A stretch of DNA of 64,000 nucleotides, taken from Tachypleus tridentatus. Lineage: Eukaryota; Arthropoda; Merostomata; Xiphosura; Limulidae. The stretch lies in the NCBI RefSeq assembly GCF_004210375.1, contig NC_134829.1, forward strand, positions 58,024,107 to 58,088,106, in the 5' to 3' direction. The translations under genes were made by a program, and so were the position numbers. Shown in pieces: positions 1 through 13,000 of the stretch. A model generated the notes under the pieces. The model was not told the DNA's origin, searched no databases, and saw nothing but the letters and a program-made list of their open reading frames with translations. How positions within the stretch are numbered: position 1 is the first letter of the stretch; the number at the start of each line of letters is the position of its first letter.

Positions 1-320
1 AACTCCACTCGTGAGATTTATGGGCAAAGGTTGAATCATATGTCTCAATTTGTAGTTAGAGCCTTGAGATGAACACAGCAGAGATGATCCCTTTTGTAGA
101 ATTATGCTAAAAAATACAATTAATTATTTCCACCCTATAGTTTATACTTGAGTAGAACACCCCTTGTGTCTTAAAAGCAACATGTTGTAGACTGAAAATA
201 TGGTGGACAGATAGTTTTAACATTTAACGTAAACCTAAACCCAAAGGGTGTTGTTCGGGTTTAAGTGTGAATTCTATATGAAATATATTTTAGAAAATTT
301 CATATTTAACTGATCACGAA
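1..320. other. No gene seen
   Basis: AT-rich sequence. Upstream exons of locus A domain 1 were looked for here and not found. Confidence 0.5.
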
Positions 321-457
321 TGTTTGCTTGTTTCCTTTGTTATTAGGCACAAAGCTACTCAAAGGAGGGCTATATGTGTTCTGCCCACCACTGGTATCGA
401 AATTCGGTTTATAGCAGTATAACTCCTTAGACATGCCGCTGTGTCACTGGGGAGGAT
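321..457 (-). mobile_element. SINE, family 3
   Basis: Reads on the minus strand as a tRNA-like head (box B near 400) with the tail motif CAGATAGCCC...GTAGCTTTG, here diverged. Confidence 0.6.
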
Positions 458-493
458 CCCATCAGATCTTGAGGCGGTTTGCAGTCACTTGTC

Positions 494-750
494 AGGTCAG
501 GTGGTTAAGGCACTCGACACGTAATCCGAGAGTCGCGGGTTCGTAACCCCGTCACACCAAACATGCTCGCCCTTTCCGCTGTGGGGGAGGTTATAAGTGA
601 CGGTCAATTTCACTATTTATTGGTAAAAGAGTAGCCCAAATTGGTGGTGATGACTAACTGTCTTCCCTCTAGTTTTTTACTGTTAAATTATGGACGGCTA
701 TCGCAAGTAGCCCTCGTGTAGCTTTGCGCGAACTTCAAAACAAACCAAAC
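494..750 (+). mobile_element. SINE, family 1 (tRNA-Thr-like), nearly full length
   Basis: Head with box A and box B, conserved middle and tail ending in CAAAC. Flanked by a perfect 12-bp target-site duplication CAGTCACTTGTC at 482-493 and 751-762. Confidence 0.9.
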
Positions 751-1013
751 CAGTCACTTGTCTGTGGATCCAGTATATAAAACAAATTCCTGTACATATG
801 TTTGTGTATAGGAGATGTTATATTAGAAATTGAATGAAATGTTTATGTATATTCCCAGGGTGAGCCATTAAGTTAAATATAAAACTGAAACTATTTGTTA
901 CCACTAGCATATAGTAGGCACTTATGTTAATCACAATACTAACCACAATAGTAATCACAATAGTTATGTAAAGTGCTTGCAAAATTTTTTACTTTAATTT
1001 GAACTTCTTTCAG

Positions 1014-1082
1014 TGGGCATCTTGTATAATAGAAAACACTAATGGAGTAACTAAGAAAGACAGCTTACCATATTACGTGCAG
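1014..1082 (+). CDS. Locus A exon: cysteine 5 of domain 1
   Basis: Acceptor TTTCAG, 23 open codons starting WASCII and ending YYVQ, donor GTGAGT. Phase 0 on both sides. It has the same layout as the exon at 25126-25191: Trp first, Cys fourth, Gln last. Confidence 0.6.
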
Positions 1083-4000
1083 GTGAGTTTCAGTTTTGCA
1101 CAATTAATAATACATAAAGCATAATCTATCAGTTTTAATATAATTATTAAGGTTTTAAAACACGTGGTGGTTCACGTGAATGAAGCGATTCTCGTACAGT
1201 ACTGGCTGATTTACGCATGCTCTGTAAAATTGAAAATAGGTTGTGAAATGATATATATTGTTCTTGTATTTAGCCATGGAACAAAGCTCATATATTCGCA
1301 CGCTTGTCTTTTAGAATTTTGATAATACTGAATAGAGTCATGTGACTCATCTGAGGTATGACGTGTAGGATAAATACTTAGATAGACTTTAGTCTCATCC
1401 GAAGTTTTATAACCCTTAATATAGCAATTTTGAATTTACGTGTCAACTCTCACAATGTTGGTCTTATCTATTTTCTGTAGTCTTTAGTAAAGCACTTTTG
1501 AACTTGAGGGTTAACGATCATGCCATTGTCTTTCTGTCTTATCTGGTGTTATTTTAAATAACAGCATAACACATTTTGAATTTATGTGATAACACTCACG
1601 CCGTGGAAAGCAATATAAACACCATTGTGTTGGTGTAGATTTTCTGTATTATTTTCGAAATGTTAAACGTTTATTTTTACTTTAGGAATGCCAAAACGCA
1701 GTAACACCAACTACAATGAAAGTCACGCCGGTTGTTCTGGTAAGTTATGTATCAAATATCGTTACAATACAACTAATGTTCAACAAAACATGCTCCTGAA
1801 ATAGCAGCATATTATGATAATTTTTTTAATAAAACTTCAGGTTTCTTCATTGATACTTTAGTTCGTGTGGTATTATTGCTGAAAATAAAGATTAGAAAAA
1901 ATAATTCGCCATTTAACGAAAGACAAAAGAATTCGAAACTATACTGTAGCACAACAATCAGTTCTAGATTTATGGCCTCAAAGGAGATCGTATACTTTCA
2001 ATATGCTAACTATCAAAGATATATTAATAAATTGTATTATTATTGTTGATTAAAATTAATATTAAACATTCAAGAAGTTCTTGATTGTTTCGAGCTTTTT
2101 GATGAAGATTATGAGTTGAAGAATGCAAGGTAATTATTGTTGTATGGAACCTACTCAGTTGTTTGTTGGTGAAAGCCAATAACTGTTGAAGAATGCAAAG
2201 TAATTATTGTTGTGTTGGAACCTACTCAGTTGTTTGTTGCTGAAAGCCAATAACTGTTGGAGAGTGCAAGGTAATTATTGTTGTGTTGGAACCTACTCAG
2301 TTGTTTGTTGCTGAAAGCCAATAACTGTTGGGAAATGCAAGGTAATTATTGTTGTGTTGGAACCTACTCAGTTGTTTGTTGCTGAAAGCCAATAACTGTT
2401 GGGGAATGCAAGGTAATTATTGTTGTGTTGGAACCAACTCAGTTGTTTGTTGCTGAAAGCCAATAACTGTTGGGGAATGCAAGGTAATTATTGTTGTGTT
2501 GGAACCTACTCAGTTGTTTGTTGCTGAAAGCCAATAACTGTTGGGGAATGCAAAGTAATTATTGTTGTGTTGGAACCTACTCAGTTGTTTGTTGCTGAAA
2601 GCCAATAACTTTTGGGGAATGCAAAGTAATTATTGTTGTGTTGGAACCTACTCAGTTGTTTGTTGCTGAAAGCCAATAACTGTTGGAGAGTGCAAGGTAA
2701 TTATTGTTGTGTTGGAACCTACTCAGTTGTTTGTTGGTGAAAGCCGATAACTGTTGGAGAGTGCAAGGTAATTATTGTTGTGTTGGAACCTACTCAGTTG
2801 TTTGTTGCTGAAAGCCAATAACTGTTGGAGAGTGCAAGGTAATTATTGTTGTGTTGGAACCTACTCAGTTGTTTGTTGCTGAAAGCCAATAACTGTTGGG
2901 AAATGCAAGGTAATTATTGTTGTGTTGGAACCTACTCAGTTGTTTGTTGCTGAAAGCCAATAACTGTTGGGGAATGCAAGGTAATTATTGTTGTGTTGGA
3001 ACCTACTCAGTTGTTTGTTGCTGAAAGCCAATAACTGTTGGGGAATGCAAAGTAATTATTGTTGTGTTGGAACCTACTCAGTTGTTTGTTGCTGAAAGCC
3101 AATAACTTTTGGGGAATGCAAAGTAATTATTGTTGTGTTGGAATCTAATCAGTTGTTTGTTGCTGAAAGCCAATAACTGTTGGGGAATGCAAAATAATTA
3201 TTGTTGTTTTGGAATCTAAGCAGTTGTTTGTTGCTGAAAGCCAATAACTGTTGGGGAATGCAAAGTAATTATTGTTGTGTTGGAATCTAATCAGTTTTTG
3301 TTGGTAAAAGCCAATAACTGTTGGGGAATGCAAGGTAATTATTGTTGTGTTGGAACCTACTCAGTTGTTTGTTGGTGAAAGTTACTAGAGTTGAATGCTA
3401 AACATGTTCACTATTTATGTCCAATAAAAATATAATTTTATTCTTGACAAATCAACAAAACGTTTTGAGAAACACAACAAAGACCAAACAATACACAATC
3501 AGTGTCTCTAATTGCACTATTTAACATAAGACAAACAACACATAATCAGTGCTTTGCTCTGTCTTACACTGAACAAAGATATATATAACATAAGACGAAA
3601 CAATGCTACCAGTTATTCTAATGACACTATAATGCACACAAGAGAAACTGTGAGGCGTTAGTTGAGAAGTAACATAACCAATAATTCCTCTGACATCGTC
3701 TTACATAAAAACGTGTTTAATATAAACTGACACAATGAATAATCGATGTAAGAAATGGAAGTGTGTTTTAGGTCTGGTTTGAGGTATAAAAATTCTGATT
3801 GAAAATTTTAGTTTTCTAAATGATTAAACAGATATTTCTCTGTATATTGAAGTGAATATCGTTTATCTTTTGTTACTGATATTACAGGATCTTGTGATCT
3901 ATTATGTGTATTGGATAAAAGGATACATAATCCCCTATCCAGCCAGACTATCAATGCTTTAAGAAGTCCATGAAAATGTAATTTTGTTTATTGAATATTT

Positions 4001-7000
4001 TTATCTCAAATTCTTAAGGATAAATATAACCCTTAAACTGAGATTCTGGGTTGTCTACAGTTTGTCATAGATCCAATAAAAATGCTTAGACCTATATGAC
4101 GTATTAAGACGTCAGACGTAAGCAAGTGCTGACATGTAACAACATTCAGGACTTATTCTGCTAATGCCACTTGGACATAAACCAGGACATCATTGAATAA
4201 CAGAATTATGCGCACACACTGTTGATCTTCAGCTCTTGTCGACATTCTATACGGTTTTATGTCAGGATAGGGAATACTCATGATGTTTCTCTTTAGAATG
4301 TAACAGAACTAAATATATAAAATTAAAATACGTGCAAAGTTAAAACAATTGCAAAATAAATAATTTGAATACAAATTTAAAATTGTCGCAAAATAAATAA
4401 TTTGAATACAAATTTAAAATTGTCGCAAAATAAATAATTTGATTACAAATTTAAAATTGTCGCAAAATAAATAATTTGATTACAAATTTAAAATTGTCGC
4501 AAAATAAATAATTTGTTAAAAACAGGAACTAACCCTAAAAAGACTCTACATGATTCAATGTTCTTACTGTTCAGTCCAAAAAAGTGCTCTTATTAATTTT
4601 TCAGTCAATTTTTTTTTGTAATTTAACTCTGCCCCGAATTACAAATGTTTGTACAAACAACTGATGAAGTTAAAACATCATTTTTTTTTCTTTTCTAATA
4701 GACAGCAAGAGCTCTCATCGTAAGGAACTTCTTTTGTGGTAAGCTCATGAACTTGCATTATTTTTAGGCCTATTTTAAAGAAGTAAGGTATCAAAGTGAT
4801 GGCTTTTAGTTACGTCATTTATTGCAGTAATAACGTAGATCGATTAGGACTTTTAGTGTTGGCGTTTTCTTATTATGTAGGTCTATTTAAGCTCACATTA
4901 GAACTGTTAGTAATATCTTTGCTATGTAAGATTTTAAAAACTGTATTGATTCGTATCTGTTTATTACTTACCAAAGCTGTATATTCCAAAATAAAAACAT
5001 CGAAAATAACAAGAATCAAAATAACCATAATAATGTCTCTGGTATAAAATAAATAGATACATTTACAGAATTTATAAAGCACATCACAATGTGTAAGTGT
5101 GACAAAAATTTCATTTATAACGTAATAAATGCTAATAAAAACTGACATAACTTAATATAGCATAAGTAATATACTTAAGTATACAGAAAAAGTACAAACA
5201 GACGACTAACTTATTTAAATAAAACATACAGGTCAAACATAGACAGATAATTAATGTAATTAAATAAAACATACAGGTCAAACATAGGCCGAGAACTAAC
5301 GTATTTAATATATATATATGAAAAACAGGAACAAGTCAAGAACAGACAGGCACTTAACCTAAGTAAATAAAACATAGCTAGTTAAACTTGAAATCGACTT
5401 CGGACGAAGTTAGTAGTAACATACAAGCCATATAAAAGAAGATTAGGCTTAATGAAAGCAATGCATTATTAATGTGATTTCCATATCATAAAGTGTGTGT
5501 AGAATATTGTACGGATAATTATTTAAGTTAACGTATTTAAAATTTTAACAGGGAACTGGAGCCGTTATGAATGTTTGAAACACGAAGCACCCACAGATGT
5601 GAGTATGAACATATCCATATCATTTTTTTTTATTTCCAAAATGTTTCATTGGTGTATAAAATAAAGATTATTTTAACCTATGACGGAATAGGCGTGGCCA
5701 AATGATAAACGTGCTTGGGCTATGAATTCGAGAGTTAATGGTTGTCTTGTCATTATCATAAAATAACGGGAGTAAGATGGTATAAAGAATTACTAATGTC
5801 GATACATCATATCTTTCTACACTTAACAGTGTGAAGAGTGGGAACAGGGGACAAAAATATAAATTTTGGCAGTGTGAGGGTCACCTATAACTAAGACAGT
5901 TTTGTTTTTCTAAGAGGGTTGTTGGCTTTTGAATGGGTTGCCTTTAGATGACGTAGAAACTTGTTTGTTTGTTTTGAATTTTGCGCAAAGCTACACGAGG
6001 GCTAACTGCGCTTGTCGTCTCTAATTTAGTAGTTTAAGACTAGAGGAAGGCAGCTAGTCATGACCATTTACCGCCAACTCATGGGCTACTCTTTTACCAA
6101 CGAATAGTGGGATTGACCGTGACATGGTAACGCCCCCACGACTGAAAGGGCGAGTATGTTTGGTGCGACGGCGATTCGAGCCCGCGACCCTCAGATTACC
6201 AGTCGAACGTCTTAACCCACATGGCCATGCCGGGCCTGATGTAGAAGCACTTCGCTAAATTTAATATAATTTAAGAGAAAGCTTTATAAGTATATGAATG
6301 ATAAGGGCTGGATTTAGGAATTTTTTTTATGTTACTTGAGTTTGGTATAGAGAATGGGACAGCCAAGATGGACCAATAAGTCCCGTGTTGTCTCAAAATA
6401 TTCTATCATGTTAAAGTGATGTGTAATTATTATCTGTTGTATTTGAATCAGAACTAAGTATTAATTACAAGTACATTATTATTATATTTTAACTCCATTT
6501 ATTTGTTAATCGTATACTGTAATATTTAGAGGAGTGAACTTTTACGATAATTCAAATAGACCACAATAAAAGCAATCAATAAATTTCTTCGCAGAATATG
6601 GTGACCGGTATGGCCAGGTGGGTTAAGGCGTTCGACTTTTAATGTGAGGGTCGCGGGTTCGATTCTCCGTCGCACCAAACATGCTCGCCCTTTCAGCCAT
6701 TGGTAAAAAAGTAACCCAAGCCGTCTCTAATTTAGTAGTGTAAGACTAGACGGAAGGCCGATAGCCCTCCTGTAACTTTGCGCGAAATTCAGAAAACAAA
6801 AACAAACACTTAGAATATGAAAATGAATCATTCTGAGGGTTAAATATATAAAGATAAAATTCAATTTTTGAAAATCTGGACCTTCGTCGGAACTAACAAG
6901 TTGTTATTTTATCATCAAAAATACCCAGACATTGTCATTCTATATTCCATCAGAAACACCCAAACATTGTCATTCTATATTCCATCAGAAACACGCAGAC

Positions 7001-10000
7001 ATTGTCATTCTGTATTCCATCAGAAACACCCAAACATTGTCATTCTATATTCCATCAGAAACACGCAGACATTGTCATTCTGTATTCCATCAGAAACACC
7101 CAGGCATTGTCATTCTATATTCCATCAGAAACACCCAAACATTGTCATTCTATATTCCATCAGAAACACCCAAACATTGTCATTCTATATTCCATCAGAA
7201 ACACGCAGACATTGTCATTCTGTATTCCATCAGAAACACCCAGGCATTGTCATTCTATATTCCATCACAAACACCCAAACATTGTCATTCTATATTCCAT
7301 CAGAAACACCCAGACATTGTCATTCTGTATTCCATCAGAAACACCCAGACATTGTCATTCTATATTCCATCAGAAACACGCAGACGTTGTCATTCTGTAT
7401 TCCATCAGAAACAACCAGGCATTGTCATTCTATATTTCATCAGAAACACCCAAACATTGTCATTCTATATTCCATCAGAAACACCCAAACATTGTCATTC
7501 TATATTCCATCAGAAACACGCAGACATTGTCATTCTGTATTCCATCAGAAACACCCAGGCATTGTCATTCTATATTCCATCAGAAACACCCAAACATTGT
7601 CATTCTATATTCCATCAGAAACACCCAGACATTGTCATTCTGTATTCCATCACAAACACGCAGACATTGGCATTCTGTATTCCATCAGAAACACCCAGGC
7701 ATTGTCATTCTATATTCCATCAGAAACACGCAGACATTGTCATTCTGTATTCCATCAGAAACACCCAGGCATTGTCATTCTATATTCCATCAGAAACACC
7801 CAAACATTGTCATTCTATATTCCATCAGAAACACCCAAACATTGTCATTCTATATTCCATCAGAAACACGCAGACATTGTCATTCTGTATTCCATCAGAA
7901 ACACCCAGGCATTGTCATTCTATATTCCATCAGAAACACCCAAACATTGTCATTCTATATTCCATCAGAAACACCCAGACATTGTCATTCTGTATTCCAT
8001 CACAAACACCCAGACATTGTCATTCTATATTCCATCAGAAACACGCAGACGTTGTCATTCTATATTCCATCAGAAACACGCAGACATTGTCATTCTGTAT
8101 TCCATCAGAAACACCCAGGCATTGTCATTCTATATTCCATCTGAAACACCCAAACATTGTCATTCAATATTCCATCAGAAACACTCAAACATTGTCATTC
8201 AATATTCCATCAGAAACACCCAAACATTGTCATTCTATATTCCATCAGAAACACGCAGACATTGTCATTCTGTATTCCATCAGAAACACCCAGGCATTGT
8301 CATTCTATATTCCATCAGAAACACCCAAACATTGTCATTCTATATTCCATCAGAAACACCCAGACATTGTCATTCTGTATTCCATCACGAACACCCAGAC
8401 ATTGTCATTCTATATTCCATCAGAAACACGCAGACGTTGTCATTCTGTATTCCATCAGACACACGCAGACGTTGTCATTCTGTATTCCATCACAAACACC
8501 CAGACATTGTCATTCTATATTCCATCAGAAACACCCAAACATTGTCATTCTATATTCCATCAGAAACACGCAGACATTGTCATTCTGTATTCCATCAGAA
8601 ACACCCAGGTATTGTCATTCTATATTCCATCAGAAACACCCAAATATTGTCATTCTATATTCCATCAGAAACACCCAGACATTGTCACTCTGTATTCCAT
8701 CACAAACACGCAGACATTGGCATTCTGTATTCCATCAGAAACACCCAGGCATTGTCATTCTATATTCCATCAGAAACACGCAGACATTGTCATTCTGTAT
8801 TCCATCAGAAACACCCAGGCATTGTCATTCTATATTCCATCAGAAACACCCAAACATTGTCATTCTATATTCCATCAGAAACACCCAATCATTGTCATTC
8901 TATATTCCATCAGAAACACGCAGACATTGTCATTCTGTATTCCATAAGAAACACCCAGGCATTGTCATTCTATATTCCATCAGAAACACCCAAACATTGT
9001 CATTCTATATTCCATCAGAAACACCCAGACATTGTCATTCTGTATTCCATCACAAACACCCAGACATTGTCATTCTATATTCCATCAGAAACACGCAGAC
9101 GTTGTCATTCTATATTCCATCAGAAACACGCAGACATTGTCATTCTGTATTCCATCAGAAACACCCAGGCATTGTCATTCTATATTCCATCAGAAACACC
9201 CAAACATTGTCATTCAATATTCCATCAGAAACACCCAAACATTGTCATTCAATATTCCATCAGAAACACCCAAACATTGTCATTCTATATTCCATCAGAA
9301 ACACGCAGGCATTGTCATTCTGTATTCCATCAGAAACACCCAGACATTGTCATTCTGTATTCCATCACAAATACCCAGACAGTCATTCTATATTCCATCA
9401 GAAACACGCAGACGTTGTCATTCTGTATTCCATCAGAAACACGCAGACGTTGTCATTCTGTATTCCATCAGAAACACCCAAACATTGTCATTCTATATTC
9501 CATCAGAAACACCCAAACATTGTCATTCTATATTCCATCAGAAACACGCAGCCATTGTCATTCTGTATTCCATCAGAAACACCCAGGCATTGTCATTCTA
9601 TATTCCATCAGAAACACCCAAACATTGTCATTCTATATTCCATCAGAAACACCCAGACATTGTCATTCTGTATTCCATCACGAACACCCAGACATTGTCA
9701 TTCTATATTCCATCAGAAACACGCAGACGTTGTCATTCTGTATTCCATCAGACACACGCAGACGTTGTCATTCTGTATTCCATCACAAACACCCAGACAT
9801 TGTCATTCTATATTCCATCAGAAACACCCAAACATTGTCATTCTATATTCCATCAGAAACACGCAGACATTGTCATTCTGTATTCCATCAGAAACACCCA
9901 GGTATTGTCATTCTATATTCCATCAGAAACACCCAAACATTGTCATTCTATATTCCATCAGAAACACCCAGACATTGTCATTCTGTATTCCATCACAAAC

Positions 10001-13000
10001 ACGCAGACATTGGCATTCTGTATTCCATCAGAAACACCCAGGCATTGTCATTCTATATTCCATCAGAAACACGCAGACATTGTCATTTTGTATTCCATCA
10101 GAAACACCCAGGCATTGTCATTCTATATTCCATCAGAAACACCCAAACATTGTCATTCTGTATTCCATCAGAAACACCCAAACATTGTCATTCTATATTC
10201 CATCAGAAACACCGAGACATTGTCATTCTGTATTCCATCACAAACACCCAGACATTGTCATTCTATATTCCATCAGAAACACGCAGACGTTGTCATTCTA
10301 TATTCCATCAGAAACACGCAGACATTGTCATTCTGTATTCCATCAGAAACACCCAGGCATTGTCATTCTATATTCCATCAGAAACACCCAAATATTGTCA
10401 TTCAATATTCCATCAGAAACACCCAAACATTGTCATTCAATATTCCATCAGAAACACCCAAACATTGTCATTCTATATTCCATCAGAAACACGCAGGCAT
10501 TGTCATTCTGTATTCCATCAGAAACACCCAGACATTGTCATTCTGTATTCCATCACAAATACCCAGACAGTCATTCTATATTCCATCAGAAACACGCAGA
10601 CGTTGTCATTCTGTATTCCATCAGAAACACGCAGACGTTGTCATTCTGTATTCCATCAGAAACACCCAGACATTGTCATTCTATATTCCATCAGAAACAC
10701 CCAAACATTGTCATTCTATATTCCATCAGAAACACGCAGACATTGTCATTCTGTATTCCATCAGAAACACCCAGGCATTGTCATTCTATATTCCATCAGA
10801 AACACCCAAACATTGTCATTCTATATTCCATCAGAAACACCCAAACATTGTCATTCTATATTCCATCAGAAACACGCAGACATTGTCATTCTGTATTCCA
10901 TCAGAAACACCCAGGCATTGTCATTCTATATTCCATCAGAAACACCCAAACATTGTCATTCTATATTCCATCAGAAACACCTAGACATTGTCATTCTGTA
11001 TTCCATCACAAACACCCAGACATTGTCATTCTATATTCCATCAGAAACACCCAGACATTGTCATTCTATATTCCATCAGAAACACCCAAACATTGTCATT
11101 CTATATTCCATCAGAAACACCCAGACATTGTCATTCTGTATTCCATCACAAACACCCAGACATTGTCATTCTATATTCCATCAGAAACACGCAGACGTTG
11201 TCATTCTATATTCCATCAGAAACACGCAGACGTTGTCATTCTGTATTCCATCACAAACACCCAGACATTGTCATTCTATATTCCATCAGAAACACCCAAA
11301 CATTGTCATTCTATATTCCATCAGAAACACGCAGACATTGTCATTCTGTATTCCATCAGAAACACTCAGGCATTGTCATTCTATATTCCATCAGAAACAC
11401 CCAAACATTGTCATTCAATATTCCATCAGAAACACCCAAACATTGTCATTCTATATTCCATCAGAAACACGCAGACATTGTCATTCTGTATTCCATCAGA
11501 AACACCCAGGCATTGTCATTCTATATTCCATCAGAAACACCCAGACATTGTCATTCTATATTTCATCAGAAACACGCAGACGTTGTCATTCTGTATTCCA
11601 TCACAAACCCCCAGACATTGTCATTCTATATTCCATCAGAAACACCCAAACATTGTCATTCTATATTCCATCAGAAACACGCAGACATTGTCATTCTGTA
11701 TTCCATCAGAAATACCCAGGCATTGTCATTCTATATTCCATCAGAAACACCCAGGCATTGTCATTCTATATTCCATCAGAAACACCCAAACATTGTCATT
11801 CTATATTCCATCAGAAACACCCAAACATTGTCATTCTATATTCCATCAGAAACACGCAGACATTGTCATTCTGTATTCCATCAGAAACACCCAGGCATTG
11901 TCATTCTATATTCCATCAGAAACACCCAGACATTGTCATTCTGTATTCCATCACAAACACCCAGACTTTGTCATTCTATATTCCATCAGAAACACCCAGA
12001 CATTGTCATTCTATATTCCATCAAAAACACCCAAACATTGTCATTCTATATTCCATCAGAAACACCCAGACATTGTTATTCCTTGTACCATCAGAAATAT
12101 CCAAGCATTGTCATTCCTTGTCCCATCAGAAACACCCAAACCTTGTCATTCCTTGTCCCATCAGTAACACCCAAACATTGTTATTCTATGTTCCAGAATG
12201 GAACTTTTATGTTTGCGTATGTGAAAAGAAAAGTGTTTGTGTGAAACCTGATAACCAACACTGTACATGCTTTATCAGTCTAGGTAGACATTTTGTTATG
12301 TATAATACACTTACAGATAATTTTCGTGGCTTTTTGAGATCCCAATGACGTAAGTCAGAAGATTACAACAAGTATATTGTTAACGCACGTATATTGTATT
12401 ATACCAGAGCTTTCGATTGTTTTGACCACATAAACTGTTCATTGAAGAGTACAGGACTCAATAGAGGTCCTTTTGGTATTAAATCAATTAGCGAGGGGGA
12501 GGGTCTGTTGTTTGAGGCTATTGGTCTATATGTTATCCACTCTTTATGGGGATATAAAGTTAGATGACAGTAGACTATATCATTGTATTGATATAAAGTT
12601 AGATGACAGTAGACTATATCATTGTATTGATATAAAGTTTCTTGGCAGTAAACTATATCATTGTATTGATATAACGTTAGATGACAGTAGACTATATCAT
12701 TGTATTGATATAAAGTTTCTTGGCAGTAAACTATATCATTGTATTGATATAAAGTTTCTTGGCAGTAAACTATATCATTGTATTGATATAAAGTTAGATG
12801 ACAGTAAACTATATCATTGTATTGATATAAAGTTAGATGACAGTAGACTATATCATTGTATTGATATAAAGTTAGATGACAGTAGACTATATCATTGTAT
12901 TGATATAAAGTTTCTTGGCAGTAAACTATATCATTGTATTGATATAAAGTTAGATGACAGTAAACTATATCATTGTATTGATATAAAGTTAGATGACAGT

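Noticed and set aside
2113..3386. CRISPR-like regular repeats (also the arrays at 4.35, 45.2 and 47.6 kb)
   Set aside because: No unique spacers; the whole unit repeats, and the genome is eukaryotic.
6868..12348. Open frame of 1826 codons (and overlapping frames of 380-1336 codons)
   Set aside because: Entirely a 35-bp tandem repeat that is stop-free in all + frames; sits in an intron, and the same peptide text appears in every frame.
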